DNA of 64,000 nucleotides from NCBI GenBank assembly GCA_029721515.1, contig CM056567.1, positions 11,920,007-11,984,006 on the forward strand, given 5' to 3'. The position numbers and the translations under genes were made by a program. Shown one piece after another: positions 1-12,200 of this stretch (position 1 is its first letter; the number at the start of each line of letters is the position of its first letter). This DNA is from Synanceia verrucosa. Lineage: Eukaryota > Chordata > Actinopteri > Perciformes > Synanceiidae. Under the pieces are notes generated by a model. It saw only the letters and a list, made by a program, of their open reading frames with translations. It made no database searches and was not told where the DNA came from.

Positions 1-139
1 CGAAATTTTCAGGATTGGCTGGAAGTGGCCTAACTTAAAACTGATTCATTTTTGGTGGTGATGTTAAATCAGGTCCGATCACCACCAAAAATGAATGAGT
101 TTTAAGTTAGGCCACTTCTGACCAACCCTGAAAATTTCG
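1..139. repeat. Long imperfect inverted repeat (fold-back element)
   Basis: Positions 1-62 and 78-139 are reverse complements with five mismatches, separated by a 15-nt loop (63-77). Read as RNA or single-stranded DNA this makes a 62-bp hairpin. The left arm begins at the first base of the window, so the element may extend further left. It is probably a palindromic non-autonomous transposon or part of one; I do not recognise the family. Confidence 0.85.
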
Positions 140-235
140 TCAAAATTTGTCCACAACTTTTTTTTGCAAACCAACAAATAAACAAATAAACAAACAAACC
201 CAGGTGAAAACATAACCTCCTTGGTGGAGGTAATA
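140..235 (+). repeat. Retroelement-like tail with A-rich tandem repeat
   Basis: Directly after the fold-back arm comes an A-rich run of CAAA/TAAA-type units (about 166-200). It is followed by a short palindrome with arms ACCTCC and GGAGGT (about 217-233). This kind of end is common on dispersed non-LTR-type repeats in fish. Family assignment was not possible by eye. Confidence 0.4.
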
Positions 236-1748
236 AACTTCACACCTAGTTTCACCTAGTTGTGTTTGTTTAAATTTGTAATTTTGTCATTTTATTGAAC
301 TATATATGTTATCTTATTATCATGTAAGAAATCATGCACTGCAAGTTTGCTAATGTATTATAGTAAACTGGCGTTGCTGTATGACGCTGGTGTTTCATGA
401 CTACACGGCAGTTTCACGTCCACATTGTGGAGATCAGACCGAACCTTTCTCTAACTAGTGTTTTGAGACTTTACATGAGTAAATACTAGTGTTTCATCTG
501 TCATAGAGAGGAGATTTATGAAAGTGATCAGTCAAACAGCTCTACTTTCACTGTCAGCACAAAGGTGTTCAGATTCATTTTGCCATTAAGTAACAGCACC
601 TAACACATAAATTGGTTTCCAAATGCCACTTTTGATCACAGTGACTATTTTTCCACGTCCATATAGCAGTTTATTGCTGCTGCTGTATAAAAAAAAATGC
701 AACTCCAGCTGCACCGATCAGTGATTTACACGGTCCTTAATGGGTTTAGCAAGTTTGAGGTCTCTAGGGCAAAAACTGCCATATGCAAAAGTAAGTGTAT
801 CTGAAAAATGCAAGAGGCTCAATCTGAGAAGACCTCTTTTCTGTGAAGGCAGTCAGTTGGAATGATGTTTCCATGGCAGCAGAGCTGTTGACTGAGCAAA
901 TACTAAGGAAATGTTTTGCTCATGTATTCATGCTTGCACAATTTCACACATGGAGATAATCTTTACAACCACAGTATGAGTGTTTTTGTCATATTTCTGC
1001 ACAACCTCAGTCTCAAAGTCTTGTCATGAATATCTGATCTTTGAAAGATTTAAACAATTTAAAAGAGAGAGGAGAAAGTTTACTTTATCATGCCACATAT
1101 TCTAATTAATCCACACAAAATTAACTGACACAAACAGAGCCAATGATGTATTTCTAAAAAAAATTAATAACACAGAAAATGCAGAATAATGAAAAGCACA
1201 TTTTTTTGACTCTCCTCCAGGGTTGACTTTCACTTAATAACCAAGTAATCTCTTGTAATTACATTTTAAAATATTTATGAACGCTATTTCAGCCGTCTTG
1301 AAAAAATAGATTGACATTGAAAGAGGATATTTCAGCTTCAGTGGCTTTAAGAACCCACAGTGTAGGCTTATCCATGACTGGCTGCAGTGAGGCAGTTAAT
1401 TATTTACCTAACATCTACAGCTTTCACCTCTTAATCACTCAGGTTTGATGTGTAAGGTTTATTAAATGATATAGTTAAAGCCTTTTGTTTTGCACTTCAT
1501 GAATCTTTCAGCACCTTCTCTTTTGTGTTTTGTTCAGAATCATCTATTTGTTGTGAGATCAAAGGCATCAACCTCCTGTCAATGACGGCCCGGTAAATCA
1601 AGTTGCAGGCTTTGAAATAGAATTTTAGGAACTGACTATGAAGCATGTTTGGGGTTCACATCGCACACTTAAGGGTGTTACTGCTGTTGCATAATGTAAC
1701 ACAACCTTTAATATTTGTCTTTATGTGCTTTTCTTTTTGTTTCCGCAG
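236..1748 (+). other. kcng2: Intron of kcng2 (3' part)
   Basis: AT-rich non-coding sequence with no recognisable gene. The last 30 bases are a pyrimidine-rich tract ending in TTTCCGCAG at 1748, a good 3' splice site for the coding exon that follows. The intron's 5' end lies outside the window. Confidence 0.75.
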
Positions 1749-2576
1749 GGCGTGTGCTCCCAGAGGTGCTATAACATCTTTGTGCTGGAGACGGTGTGTG
1801 TTGCCTGGTTCTCCCTGGAGTTCCTGCTGCGCTTCATTCAGACGCAGAGCAAGTGTATGTTCCTACGTACGCCTTTAAACGTCATCGATGTGGTGGCCAT
1901 CCTTCCCTACTACATCACCCTCATCGTGGACTCTCTGTCAGTGGGAGGCAAATCTGCTGGCTCGGGGAACAACTACCTGGAGAAGGTGGGGTTAGTTCTC
2001 AGAGTCCTGCGAGCTCTGCGGATCTTTTACGTGATGAGGTTGGCCCGCCACTCCTTGGGCTTGCAGACGCTTGGTCTGACAGTGAGGAGATGTACGCGTG
2101 AGTTTGGCCTATTGCTGCTGTTCCTTTGCGTAGCCATGGCTCTTTTCTCCCCTCTGGTGTTCCTAGCTGAGAGCGAGATGGGTGCCAAGCAGGAGTTCAC
2201 CAGCATCCCTGGTAGCTACTGGTGGGCTGTCATCTCTATGACCACAGTCGGCTACGGAGACATGGTGCCCAGAAGCATCCCAGGCCAGGTGGTGGCGCTC
2301 AGCAGCATCCTGAGCGGCATCCTCCTCATGGCCTTCCCCGTCACATCCATCTTTCACACCTTCTCCCGCTCTTACTTGGAACTGAAGGAGGAACAGATCC
2401 GGGCGCTGAGACAGAAGCCCGACTCACAGGACAGCACCAAGTCCCAGAACAGCGAAGACTCTCAGGAGACAGACAGTTACCATGGTATCACAGAGGCCGC
2501 AGCCTCAGCCGTGCAACGACGGAAGTCCATGGCTGTTCACAGGGCTGCTGAGATTAGAGCAACTCTGAAAACTTAG
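1749..2576 (+). CDS. kcng2: Kv6-type silent potassium channel subunit, last coding exon (partial gene)
   Basis: This exon encodes 275 residues and a stop: the C-terminal half of a voltage-gated K+ channel. It begins in the S1-S2 loop/S2 (FVLETVCVAWFS) and includes S3. S4 carries the regularly spaced arginines of LRVLRALRIFYVMRLARHS. S5 follows, then the pore helix with the TTVGYGDMVP selectivity filter, and S6. In S6 the usual PxP bend reads FPVTSIF, so the second proline is threonine, which is typical of electrically silent (KvS) subunits. KvS proteins do not form channels alone; they join Kv2 subunits at the plasma membrane and change their gating. The tail after about residue 215 is polar and probably disordered. 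The exon starts in phase 0 after TTTCCGCAG. KCNG2 is favoured over KCNG1/4 by the S2-S3 sequence and the neighbouring slc66a2 and hsbp1l1. N-terminal T1 and S1 exons are left of the window. Confidence 0.9.
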   Translation, partial: GVCSQRCYNIFVLETVCVAWFSLEFLLRFIQTQSKCMFLRTPLNVIDVVAILPYYITLIVDSLSVGGKSAGSGNNYLEKVGLVLRVLRALRIFYVMRLARHSLGLQTLGLTVRRCTREFGLLLLFLCVAMALFSPLVFLAESEMGAKQEFTSIPGSYWWAVISMTTVGYGDMVPRSIPGQVVALSSILSGILLMAFPVTSIFHTFSRSYLELKEEQIRALRQKPDSQDSTKSQNSEDSQETDSYHGITEAAASAVQRRKSMAVHRAAEIRATLKT

Positions 2577-2955
2577 CGGTATTGTCTGTCTGTGTTAAAG
2601 AGACACCCAGCGCTGGGACTTCCAAGCTGACAAGCTTGTGAGCAGAGAGGAGGTTTTCTTCTCTGGAGATTGAGCTCTGTGCACCAGACTGTATCTGACT
2701 TTTCGTAAGTCTTACAGAGGAGCTGCAGAGGTCTTTTTTTTTTCATAAATTTGACTCAAAAAGATTAAACAGTCAAATGAGATTTTAAAAAGTGACAGAG
2801 ACAGTACTGCGATTCCGACTTGAGATAAGTCTGAGAAAAAGGGAAATCTAACAGCAAAACATCACGTTATTCTGACCTCAGACTGAGTTTGAATGTTCCT
2901 CATGTAGCTGCGTTTGAGAGATTTATCTGAAATAAAGGTGTCTGCTGAGATGTTG
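2577..2955 (+). other. kcng2: kcng2 3' UTR and poly(A) signal
   Basis: A canonical AATAAA lies at 2931-2936, about 355 bases after the stop, followed at once by a GT-rich stretch (GGTGTCTGCTGAGATGTTGG). This is the expected layout of a cleavage and polyadenylation site. The exact cleavage position is inferred. Confidence 0.65.
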
Positions 2956-4425
2956 GACATAGTAGTTTATTATCGGTGTGTAATATCATCTCCATTTACT
3001 CTGTATTGTATCTGGCCTAAACAAACAAGTTATTGTGCCTGGGGCTCTGTTATATAAGGTTCATGTACATGTTGAGATGTCAGCATATTTATTTGCAATG
3101 AAGCAGAGCTAATTAATCTCCAGCATGACAACAAAAATATCATTCATCTGTCATAGGGCTATGCTATGCAGTCAGTTGGGAAGTTTTAGTCATTGGCAAG
3201 TGAACGCATCTCCATTCGATAGCTCTGTCTGGGTCCATGCTGGTACTTTAAAAGAATAGATTAACGTTTTTGGAAATTACCTTGTTTAAGCTGCCTTTAG
3301 TTGATGCCTTGATAAAAATGTTTGTCAATCTCCATATCTGTCATGTACCTGCCATGCCATGCACATTGACATCAAATCTAGTATGGTGTCTTCTTTTGAT
3401 AGTGGTGACCTCCTGGACAGTCGTGTAGCACCACCATCATGGCTAACAGGATTTGTGTCATATAACAGCAAAAACAGCACTTCATGTTCTTTGACTTGAG
3501 TCATATTTAAACACATTTACCCAAATTATTCTCAAGTTGGAACCCATCAAAGCAGTGTATAAGTGCTTCAGAGTGCCAATTTGTTGTAGATATTTGTTTT
3601 TGAGTATGTCATACTCTCTGAAGGAGCATGTTGAATCTGCCAACTCTGAATCGCAGTCACTGGATTACCTGAATCAATTAAAAGCATTGAACACTTAAAC
3701 CTATTAATTAGTTTTTAAGAAATCCAAATTTTGTTTTGAGGAGGAAGGTGCAATGAGAAATGATTGGGATAGAAAGCTACTGCACTTTGTGTTATGAATC
3801 CATTGCCTGAGGAACTGCCTCTTTTGAAAAATGTAATAAAGATTATAATGAACACAGTCCCATGAGGAAAGGCTTTGATTTAACAATTTATCAAACACAA
3901 GGACGCTCTCAAATTTACGAGAGAGTGCATGCTCTGCTTCTGCACTTTGAACATCCTAAATTGATTTATCCCCTGGCTTGGTTGATGTTTTTATGTCACA
4001 TTCACTATTAATAATAAATTAATTTTTGTTTGCAGGACTAGTGTTGGCAAAATGTACTGAACGTTTGATAAATACTGAGAGTAATTCATGAAGTGTTCAA
4101 CGGAAGGAACTTGTTCAATGGGTACCGGTGTTCACATTGCTAGTACTGCAAGGTCGAGCTTTTTTTCATAAAAAAATTTTGACATCCACCATATAGAATG
4201 ACGTTTCATGAAAATGTCAACATACCACATTTTGATATTTTAAGACATTTTTCAAAAAGCTATACTGCCATTATGTTTGGAATGTTATATTAAGACTTAT
4301 TTTGTGATTACTGAAGAAATTTAAAACAACTTAACATAAACATTATTTTTTTCATAAAACTTTTAACATGACATATAATCATAGTATAGCATTTTGAAAA
4401 TATTTGCTATGACTTATTTAATGAC

Positions 4426-4736
4426 TTCCATCCATCCATTTTCTACCTCTTATCCTCACAAAGGGTCGCGGAGGGGCTGGAGCCTATCCCAGCTGTCCTA
4501 GGGTGAAAGGCAGGGTACATCCTGGACAAGTCTCCAGTTCATCACAGGACACATAGAGACAGACAACCACTCACACTCACATTCACACCTACGGTCAATT
4601 TAAATTAGCCAATTAACCTAATCCCCATGCATGTTTTTGGATGGTGGGCGGAACATGCAAACTCCACACAGGAAGGCCCCGGGATTCAAACCCGGTACTT
4701 TCTTGCTTTGCTAACCACTACACCACCGTACCGCCC
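4426..4736 (-). repeat. SINE-like repeat, copy 1 (minus orientation)
   Basis: A CCATCCAT tail at the left is followed by the dispersed-repeat body (GGGTCGCGG, TGGAGCCTATCCCAGCTGTC, CTGGACAAGTC, ATTAGCCAATTAACCTAATC). A tRNA-like head is at the right. On the minus strand the head has a Pol III B-box-like GGTTTGAATCC (one change from GGTTCGAATCC) and a TAGTGGTTAGC A-box-like stretch. Compared with the copy at 41331, it lacks the AGCCGGAGTACCCGGAGAG segment. Confidence 0.75.
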
Positions 4737-5786
4737 AGTAGTAACTTCAATTGTAAAAAATAAAAGGTCAAACAAATACGCCACTCAAGCAGCTCGCTCC
4801 AGGTAGCACTGGAGTCACATATGTAAAGTTCATGTGGGTAAATTGTAACTTACAGAAGTGCATCAGTAAGAATACTCATCACTTCTTTGATGGTGACACC
4901 GTTAGCTCAAGGCAGTGGAGCATTTGCAAAATCAGTATCAGCCATTTTTCAGTATTTACCACACAGGGAAGCTTGTACACACCCACTCAAACTCCCAAGG
5001 CACTCCGCAAACTGCTGAATTACATTCTGAGTTTGTGTTTATGACCTTCAGTTTAAATTGGACATGAAGTTTCAACTAATTTTCACTCAGCGAGCACCAA
5101 AGTGGTTAACTGTTTAGTTCTTGAAATGTTTTTTCTATACATGAATTGTGGGTAAGACAGTCGTACAGTATTTCATTTGGTGCTGTATTTTTCCCCCCAT
5201 TACCTTTTGTTTGGCGAATTAATAGTCAAACAATTTGCATTCACAAAAAGTAAAAATATGCCAGTTTAAGTCCATTTTTACCTTCTCAAGTTGTGCAAGC
5301 AAAGGCTCTTACACATCGTTTAGGTTTCCATTTGATCAAAAAAGACTGGGAGCTGCTGGATAAAACATATGAGGAATGAAAACATCATGTTACCTCTGTG
5401 CACAAAACGAAATTATCCTACAACAAGCTACAATAAACTTTCTTGACTATGTTTGTGACTGCCTTAATTAACATATGTGAGATTCATGGGGCAATTCAAT
5501 TCATGTGTCTCCTGCTGTTCACTACTGTCCATATTATTTTACAAGATAAGGTCCCATGGGGTCCATGTAAATAATAAGTACCATATCCTCCACTCCAAGT
5601 TAAAAAACATTATCAATTACAGAAATGCATGTTTGCATGTTGCTCGCAAACTAACTTCTACTAACACATACTATCATAAAGCAAACAGTGGTCTGCTACA
5701 GTGATATAGCTGACGGCAGGTCGGCTTCTTCTTCGTTTAGACAGCAGCCACTTTGATATGTCATTATATGGTATACACAGGTGTAA

Positions 5787-5870
5787 TTAACTCTTTGAGG
5801 GCCAAAGACATATATTTATGTAAGCCATACAGGATATATAGATGTCTTTCCTTTTTTTTGGCAGCAGGGA
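5787..5870 (+). mobile_element. TTAA-ended MITE relative (piggyBac-like), partial
   Basis: It begins TTAACTCTTTGAGGGCCAAAG, followed by AT-rich spaced inverted halves (AAAGACAT ... ATGTCTTT) and a T-run before GGC. The same order of blocks occurs in the complete copy at 48661-48748. A matching right terminus with TTAA was not found, so this copy may be truncated or may be the left end of a longer element. Confidence 0.45.
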
Positions 5871-5905
5871 CAAAAGAGTGCTCTCACAGCCTGTGAGTAA
5901 TATTG

Positions 5906-5926
5906 GGGATTCTGGGATTTGTAGTC
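5906..5926 (-). promoter_or_regulatory. ZNF143/THAP11-like motif
   Basis: The minus strand reads ACTACAAATCCCAGAATCC, a close match to the vertebrate ACTACAATTCCCAGAATGC element bound by ZNF143 and THAP11. There is no gene start close by, and such motifs also occur inside dispersed repeats, so function here is uncertain. Confidence 0.4.
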
Positions 5927-7930
5927 GGGACAAAAAAAAGACAGTATACACCATGGAGCTCAAGGCAGGAAGTGGAGACAATCACCATTAGGGAACAAAA
6001 AAAAACTGAATCTGGACAAAAAGTGGTGTTTTTTGTGAAACTGGCCTCTACTTTCCTCCAGATAAAACACAAATGGAACAAAGTAAAAATACATTTTTTC
6101 GTCGCCACTGATGGCGACAATGTCTGCATTACTGGCATGAACAAAACATGACTCTGCAGGCGCTTTGTGTCCTCTTTATTGGGTGTCGATGCCAAATTAG
6201 ATCCTTGACTTTACTTGACGTTTGAACAAGTGTTGATGGATGTCACTAGTTACTGAGATGGATGAAGTGGCAGTTTAAAAAAAGAAACCCAAACCAACGA
6301 TGCAGAATAGTAAAAATGACATAAATAAACAAAAAATATATTTTTGGTACATAACAAACAAGACGTGAGTTTCACAGTCAGGAAAATGTATAACTTGGCA
6401 GTTTTTATGGGAAATACCTTTACATGACAACACAAATGACCCAAATAACAAAATGCAAAGTTTGAAAAAAAAGTAAACTCAGATGGATGGAATGAAATTG
6501 TAAGTAAACTCTGAGGTGATTTTGATCCTGTTGAGCACAACAATACCTGTCAGCTATCACACATTATCCAGCCTCACCACTGTTTATACAAACAACAAGC
6601 ATATACAGTCATAGACAGGCATTTGAAGACTTCTAAAAAAGGATGAGAAAATAAAAAGGGTCAGTAAACAGGTGTGAACACAAAAAGTGCACATCCACTG
6701 ACTCAGAATCCGAGGACCCACCGTATATTTTTGTATACTGAAGAGTAGGGAACAAAATATTTATAGAAAACTCCTGTCACGTCTCTCTGGAACAATGGAG
6801 TTTCCATTTCTTGAGGCTTAAAAGAAGAGGACGGAATCAGGTGTGCTCTGGTGCACAGTTCACTGAAGGGCTGACAGTCCTGACACTTCCTGGTTTGGCA
6901 TTTCCCCCTTCCCAGAGAGAGATGACAGAACACCAACAATAACACACAAAGTATTCACTGTGCTACGTGGGTGCTTCTCCTTCATAACAGGAAATTAATT
7001 TCTTGTGACAGAGTGATGATGGGTACAACCTGCCCCAACGCAGCACCATACAGAGACGTTGAGTCGTGAGAAGGGATATCAGGGGATATTATTGGATTTA
7101 CAATGTAACTAATAAACTGGCCAGTCAGTGTTACACACAGCCAAACATGATGGGAAGTGAAGATATGATTGGAGGATCAGTCTGTAAACAGTGGACATCT
7201 CTGAAAGGATAATTTGGCTGCAAATTCTATTGGCAATAATATTTATTGTATCCACCAAAATGATTTCTGAGATTGTCTCATTTCTGGAGCAATGTTGCTA
7301 CATTTCCAAATCTCAGCAATTAACTGATTGAACTTCTGTTGCTCTCACAGATGGAAGAGATGAGCACAACAGCAAAAACAATGCAGCAGCTTCGTCATGT
7401 TTGTCAGACACTACTCCCCTTTCCTTTTGTCCCTGTTCCTTCATGAAATGGATTCATGAATGAACTCACAGGATAAACCTTGCTTTCTACTCACCCCTGC
7501 TTCACTTTGCCCTGCTCAGAGCACAATCTAATCCACTCGTGTTAATGACTTGCAATTGTGCTTTGAAAATGAAACTCAACTCCCTTGGAATTTTTCTAAT
7601 TTGTGGACTGAAAATGATCAAACCTTTATACAAAATGTCATCAACAGCTTCAGTACAAAACTCTTGTAATTGGCCTTCCAAGAACCTATATGTAACCTGA
7701 CCAATGGTCTATTTCCATAAACTATATTGCATAAAGATGGATGACATGACAGCTCCTGGTTATCGGCACGTGATAGACGGGTGACTTCAACACCTTGGCG
7801 TCCTCATCTGGTCACTGCTGCACACACGCCCAAAAGACAATCTGAAACATTTTGACTTCACTTCAGTATGAAAAGTGGAGACCTGGCATCCATCTATATG
7901 TACAGTCTGTGGGTGTTTTCCACTTTGTTT

Positions 7931-8241
7931 TCCATCCATCCATCCATCCATTATCTACCGCTTCTCCTCATAGGGTCGCGGGGGGGCTGGAGCCTATCCC
8001 AGCTGTCTTAGGGCGGAAGGCAGGGTACACCCTGGACAAGTCTCCAGTTCATCGCAGGACACACAGAAACAGACAACCACTCACACTCACATTCACACCT
8101 ACGGTCAATTTAAATTAGCCAATTAACCTAATCCCCATGCATGTTTTTGGATGGTGGGAGGAAGCCGGAGTACCCGGAGAGAACCCACACAGACAAGGGA
8201 AGAACATACAAACTCCACACAGAAAGGCCCCGGGCCCAGGA
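7931..8241 (-). repeat. SINE-like repeat, copy 2 (minus orientation, head lost)
   Basis: Same body as the copies at 4426 and 41331, starting with a CCATCCAT tail. It retains the AAGCCGGAGTACCCGGAGAG segment. It breaks off after GGCCCCGGGCCCAGG, so the tRNA-like head with the B box is missing. A chance 88-codon ORF (7852-8118) runs through it. Confidence 0.75.
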
Positions 8242-9085
8242 TTACAATGGGCAATATCCTCATCATTCCACTTCCATCAAGGCCGCTACTGTTTATGATC
8301 ATTTGTTCTTTTAAAAGCTAATGCATTGCATCTTCAAGTCTTTGGGATTTTTCTTCTTTTGGTCTGATTGCCTCTGTTTTCTTCCACTTTCATTCTTACT
8401 CTGTTATTCCACAACACTGAACCTGTGTGTCACGGCACATGGTAACCATCTGTCCAACAAGTGGTCGACTGACCAGCATTTCTCCACTGTGTTGGAAAAA
8501 AAGGTAACAAATGCCATTTTGTACATTCAGTAAAGTTGTATATTAAGTTTTTTTTTCTTGACTGATTCATACATTTTGCTGGAAATGCAGCAAGCCTTGT
8601 TTGAATGTGTGCGTTTTAAGGCAGAGGGTCCATCCATGCAACAATCATCAGCTAATGTGAACAAGAAAAGCTGGTCCACATATACTTGAGAACAGATTTC
8701 AATGCATACTGTACATTTGTAGTTATTTTCTCTACATATATATTTTTTTATGAATGTGCATAATATCCTCCACATGCACAGGTTGAATTGGGGCTATACT
8801 GTCGGACAAGTCTGCATGAGAAGAAGCCAGCAGGATAAAAGTTGTTTGTAAAAAGTGTCCTTCAGACATCGCTGCAGACACCAACACTACCACCAAGAGT
8901 CTGTGTGTCTCCATGCCTTATTTATGGATGTGTATGTGTCCTTATGTATACTTGTGGGTGAGGATGAGCAGCCTCCATCATCTCAAGGTGCTTTGGTACT
9001 CATGTATGTTTATACATGTCCACAGCACCTCTGAAAGTGCTTCCTCATTGGTGTTTTGGAATACTAACAGAGCTTGCGGAGGCTT

Positions 9086-9296
9086 TCAGAGAGCTTTGGC
9101 ACTGGTGGTGTGGGAGACAGTGTGGGACACTGGTTTCTGTGGGTACCGGCTGTAGTAGTAAACCTGGAACAGGATTGTGAAGTCCACTAAGACCTGCAAC
9201 AGGCCACATGTCCAGAACTGCACAGGAGCCTGGGTGAGCAGGAAGTAGCCAGTCTTAAAGGTGTCTCCACTGGTCCACATCAGCACCATCTTGATA
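9086..9296 (-). CDS. slc66a2: slc66a2 coding exon 4 (terminal)
   Basis: It begins after CGTCCCAG with TATCAAGATG; the exon-3 AG completes the serine codon of SIKMVLMWTSGD. It encodes the last membrane segments (GLLQVLVDFTILFQVYYYS) and a polar tail ending SAKAL, TGA at 9088-9086. The ending matches the human protein's TKAL closely. Confidence 0.92.
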
Positions 9297-12200
9297 CTGG
9301 GACGAAAGAAGAAGAGATGATGAATAAAGGACATTAAAAGAGAAATTTATTGAAATTCATTATTAGCCCTTTATTATTTACAACGATCAATGAGGTTGTG
9401 GGTTTGATCGGTCGTTGTGTCCATGAGCGAGACACTTAACCGAAGGGTTAAATGCAGAGGTCAAATTCTGTATATGGTATATGATCAGTAATGCTGATTC
9501 AGATTTCACAAATTATTATTCATTTATATATTTTACATGATGTATTATTGTGAATCCATACATTTCCACTTGGTGTTAGCGTCTCTTGTCACCAGACCTT
9601 TAATGCATCTTGAATACATTTCCACCTGGATTTTGATATATTTTTGCTCGGTCTAAATTGAATTTGGTTACTAAGACCACATGTAAATGAATGCAAGACA
9701 AGGAGACAGAGAAACACAATATCAGTTCAGACGAGAAGAGAATAGGAAAATGTCCACAATAACAACCATAGGAAATTGAAATAATGAATCTTCTTAGGGT
9801 GCAGGCTTCTCATCATCTCTACATCCTGTGACATGCTGCTAACTGTAAAACTCAAGAGTGTTTCTGGTACACACTCATCTGTCTGCTCACAGGGCGCTCA
9901 TGAGACAGTCCAGGGGTTGAGTAAAATAAAATAGTTTTTAAAGTGAAAAGATGCCCATGTGATTTGAGAGGGCAGGGTGTTCCTTTAAGCGTATGATTTG
10001 TCCTCTCGCTAACGCAAGGAAGCAGTGTGAACTCATCTAATGAGACTGAAAAGGAAGTCTAATGAGGGTAGGAAAAAAAAACTAATAATGAGAAGAACCA
10101 AGCCCCAGGATCCAAACACACAATTTCCTACACATATCATATTCTACAACATTATGCAAAGATAGTATACAACTGGAAAAGTCCATTAAGGCTTTTTAAT
10201 TTTTTTCCCATCAACACACCTCGATATCTGCAAAGCTGCTTTTTCTTTTTTCCCCATATATTTTTTTATGCTTGAGTCAGGGATGAGAGTAGGCAATGCT
10301 GGCAAAGAAAGGACTGAGCCAGCACTGTCTACAACACATACACAGGACTCTTCAGATGTGCTTCCTAAAGCAACCTGCCTACAACAATCCCAACACATGC
10401 TGAGACATTTGACACCCTCGCATCCAGGTGTGTCGCTTTGGTTGGTCAGCACTATTTGAGTAAGCTTTGTATGACAGTTTTAGTCACAGAGCCAAGAGCT
10501 ACGTAGACGTAGGGTTGGTTAATTTATCCCCAATGTTATCCAGCCATGCAAGACAGTACAGCACATATTGGTTAGTTTTTCAAAAAAGTTTTTTTTTCCC
10601 ATTATTATAGTTTTACCTGAAAACTGTGCAGCAAACCCATGCTGTTAAAATGTCTCCATGTGATCTTTCAATGCTCATCCAATTAAATTAAAAAAAAAAA
10701 ATCTTGGGTGTAGGTAGAAATCTCACAAATGTCAAAATCAAGATTAAATATAAAGCAACAACTATATGGTCAAAATACACAGACAGCCCCATTCTCATAT
10801 TTTTGTGTACTTTGGTTTGGTCTCAGACTGTTTCACATGGTTTGGGGAAATCTTGTCATTGCAACATATGATAATATTATCACAAGTTTGCTTTCAATTG
10901 TAGCAGTCTGGCAAGTGCATTTCTTGTTTCAGCATGCTGCAATTAGACAGCAGTAACCTTAAAGTCAGGTCTATGTAGCAAGGGTTTTCCCAGTAGAACT
11001 TGAAAGGCCAACAAAGGCTAACCTTATCCAAAACCTTTGGGACCATGTGCTATGCCTAATCCTCCAATGACCGGATGACCTTTAGTTTTTATGAGCTAAG
11101 TCTACATTTAAAAATATCTTCCGGAAAGATCTGTGCAAGGCAACCACAGTATGTTGTTAAGGTCAGAGAAATCATGTCTATGGCAAAAAAATTAAGGTTA
11201 GGATTAAGCAACAGGAATACCCTAATAAAAAGATGGTGCTAAAAATATTAATTGCATGTCTGTGATGAGAGGCAAGCTCCAGTTTCCAAAAAATAAACCA
11301 TGCTACACACCATCACCCCATGTTTTTCGCCTCCACACAGGTCACAACACATCCTGCACCAGCACTGAAAGATGCCACTGGACACCAATTGTGAGGCTGA
11401 GGACTGTTCAGCCACTGAATGGGAGCAAATCCATGCAGCCAGGTTCCAAAATCTTGCGGGAAGTCTTTCCAGAACAATGGAAAGATGAATGCCTATGGTT
11501 GAATTAAGATACTCTCCATCACTTATGGATGTAATAGTTTGCTTTGTCATTTGAGTTAACTCACCCTTTAATCCCTGTACAGATCAACAGCCGTGTGATC
11601 AGCAATTGACCCGAGGCTGATGTTCATGACATATTTCAGCACATCATGACATGTATTCAATATAATATTCAACTGACGTAACAAAGATCAATCACTGAGT
11701 AATCTCACAAAAAAAGCCACAACCATTAACCCATAGTGGGGTCGAGCACCGTCCATAAATTCCTAACTGCATTTTGTCACGGGTCTCGACCCCTGTGGAC
11801 CCTCCGGTGGAACATAAACGCACCTCAGGACAAAGCTTTGGTGAAACATGGTGGTTGACATGATTGTGTTAGCAGATTCCCTGCTTTTCTCCAAGCCTCT
11901 TAACAGATGTAAAAGATGGATGAGAGGTAATCTATTGTTTCCCTCCAGCAGAGCTGAGTGCAACTCCAACTGTCCGTCTGTCTTTCAGTCTCACCGGGGC
12001 AAGGCTTTGCAGTCAAATCTCCTCTTCCATTATTCATGGCTCCAGCTTCACCTTAGTCCTTCTAATCGGTAAGGCCAATTTGTGCAAACTTTGCTGTTTT
12101 CCCCCTCACACTCTTTTCTTACTTGTTACGGACTCTTTCCCTGCAGCATCTCTGAATGTCCTTTCCAGCTTCCATTCTCACATACTTTTTCATTTTTCAC

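Larger units (their letters stand above)
2956..9085. other. Intergenic region between convergent kcng2 and slc66a2
   Basis: No supported gene; the ORFs here are short and dissimilar to anything I know. It contains SINE-like copies at 4426-4736 and 7931-8241, a TTAA-ended MITE relative at 5787 and a ZNF143-like motif at 5906-5926. About 4140-4430 is AT-rich with loosely repeated phrases. The 3' UTR of slc66a2 (minus strand) must occupy the right end, but I could not place its poly(A) signal. Confidence 0.7.
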
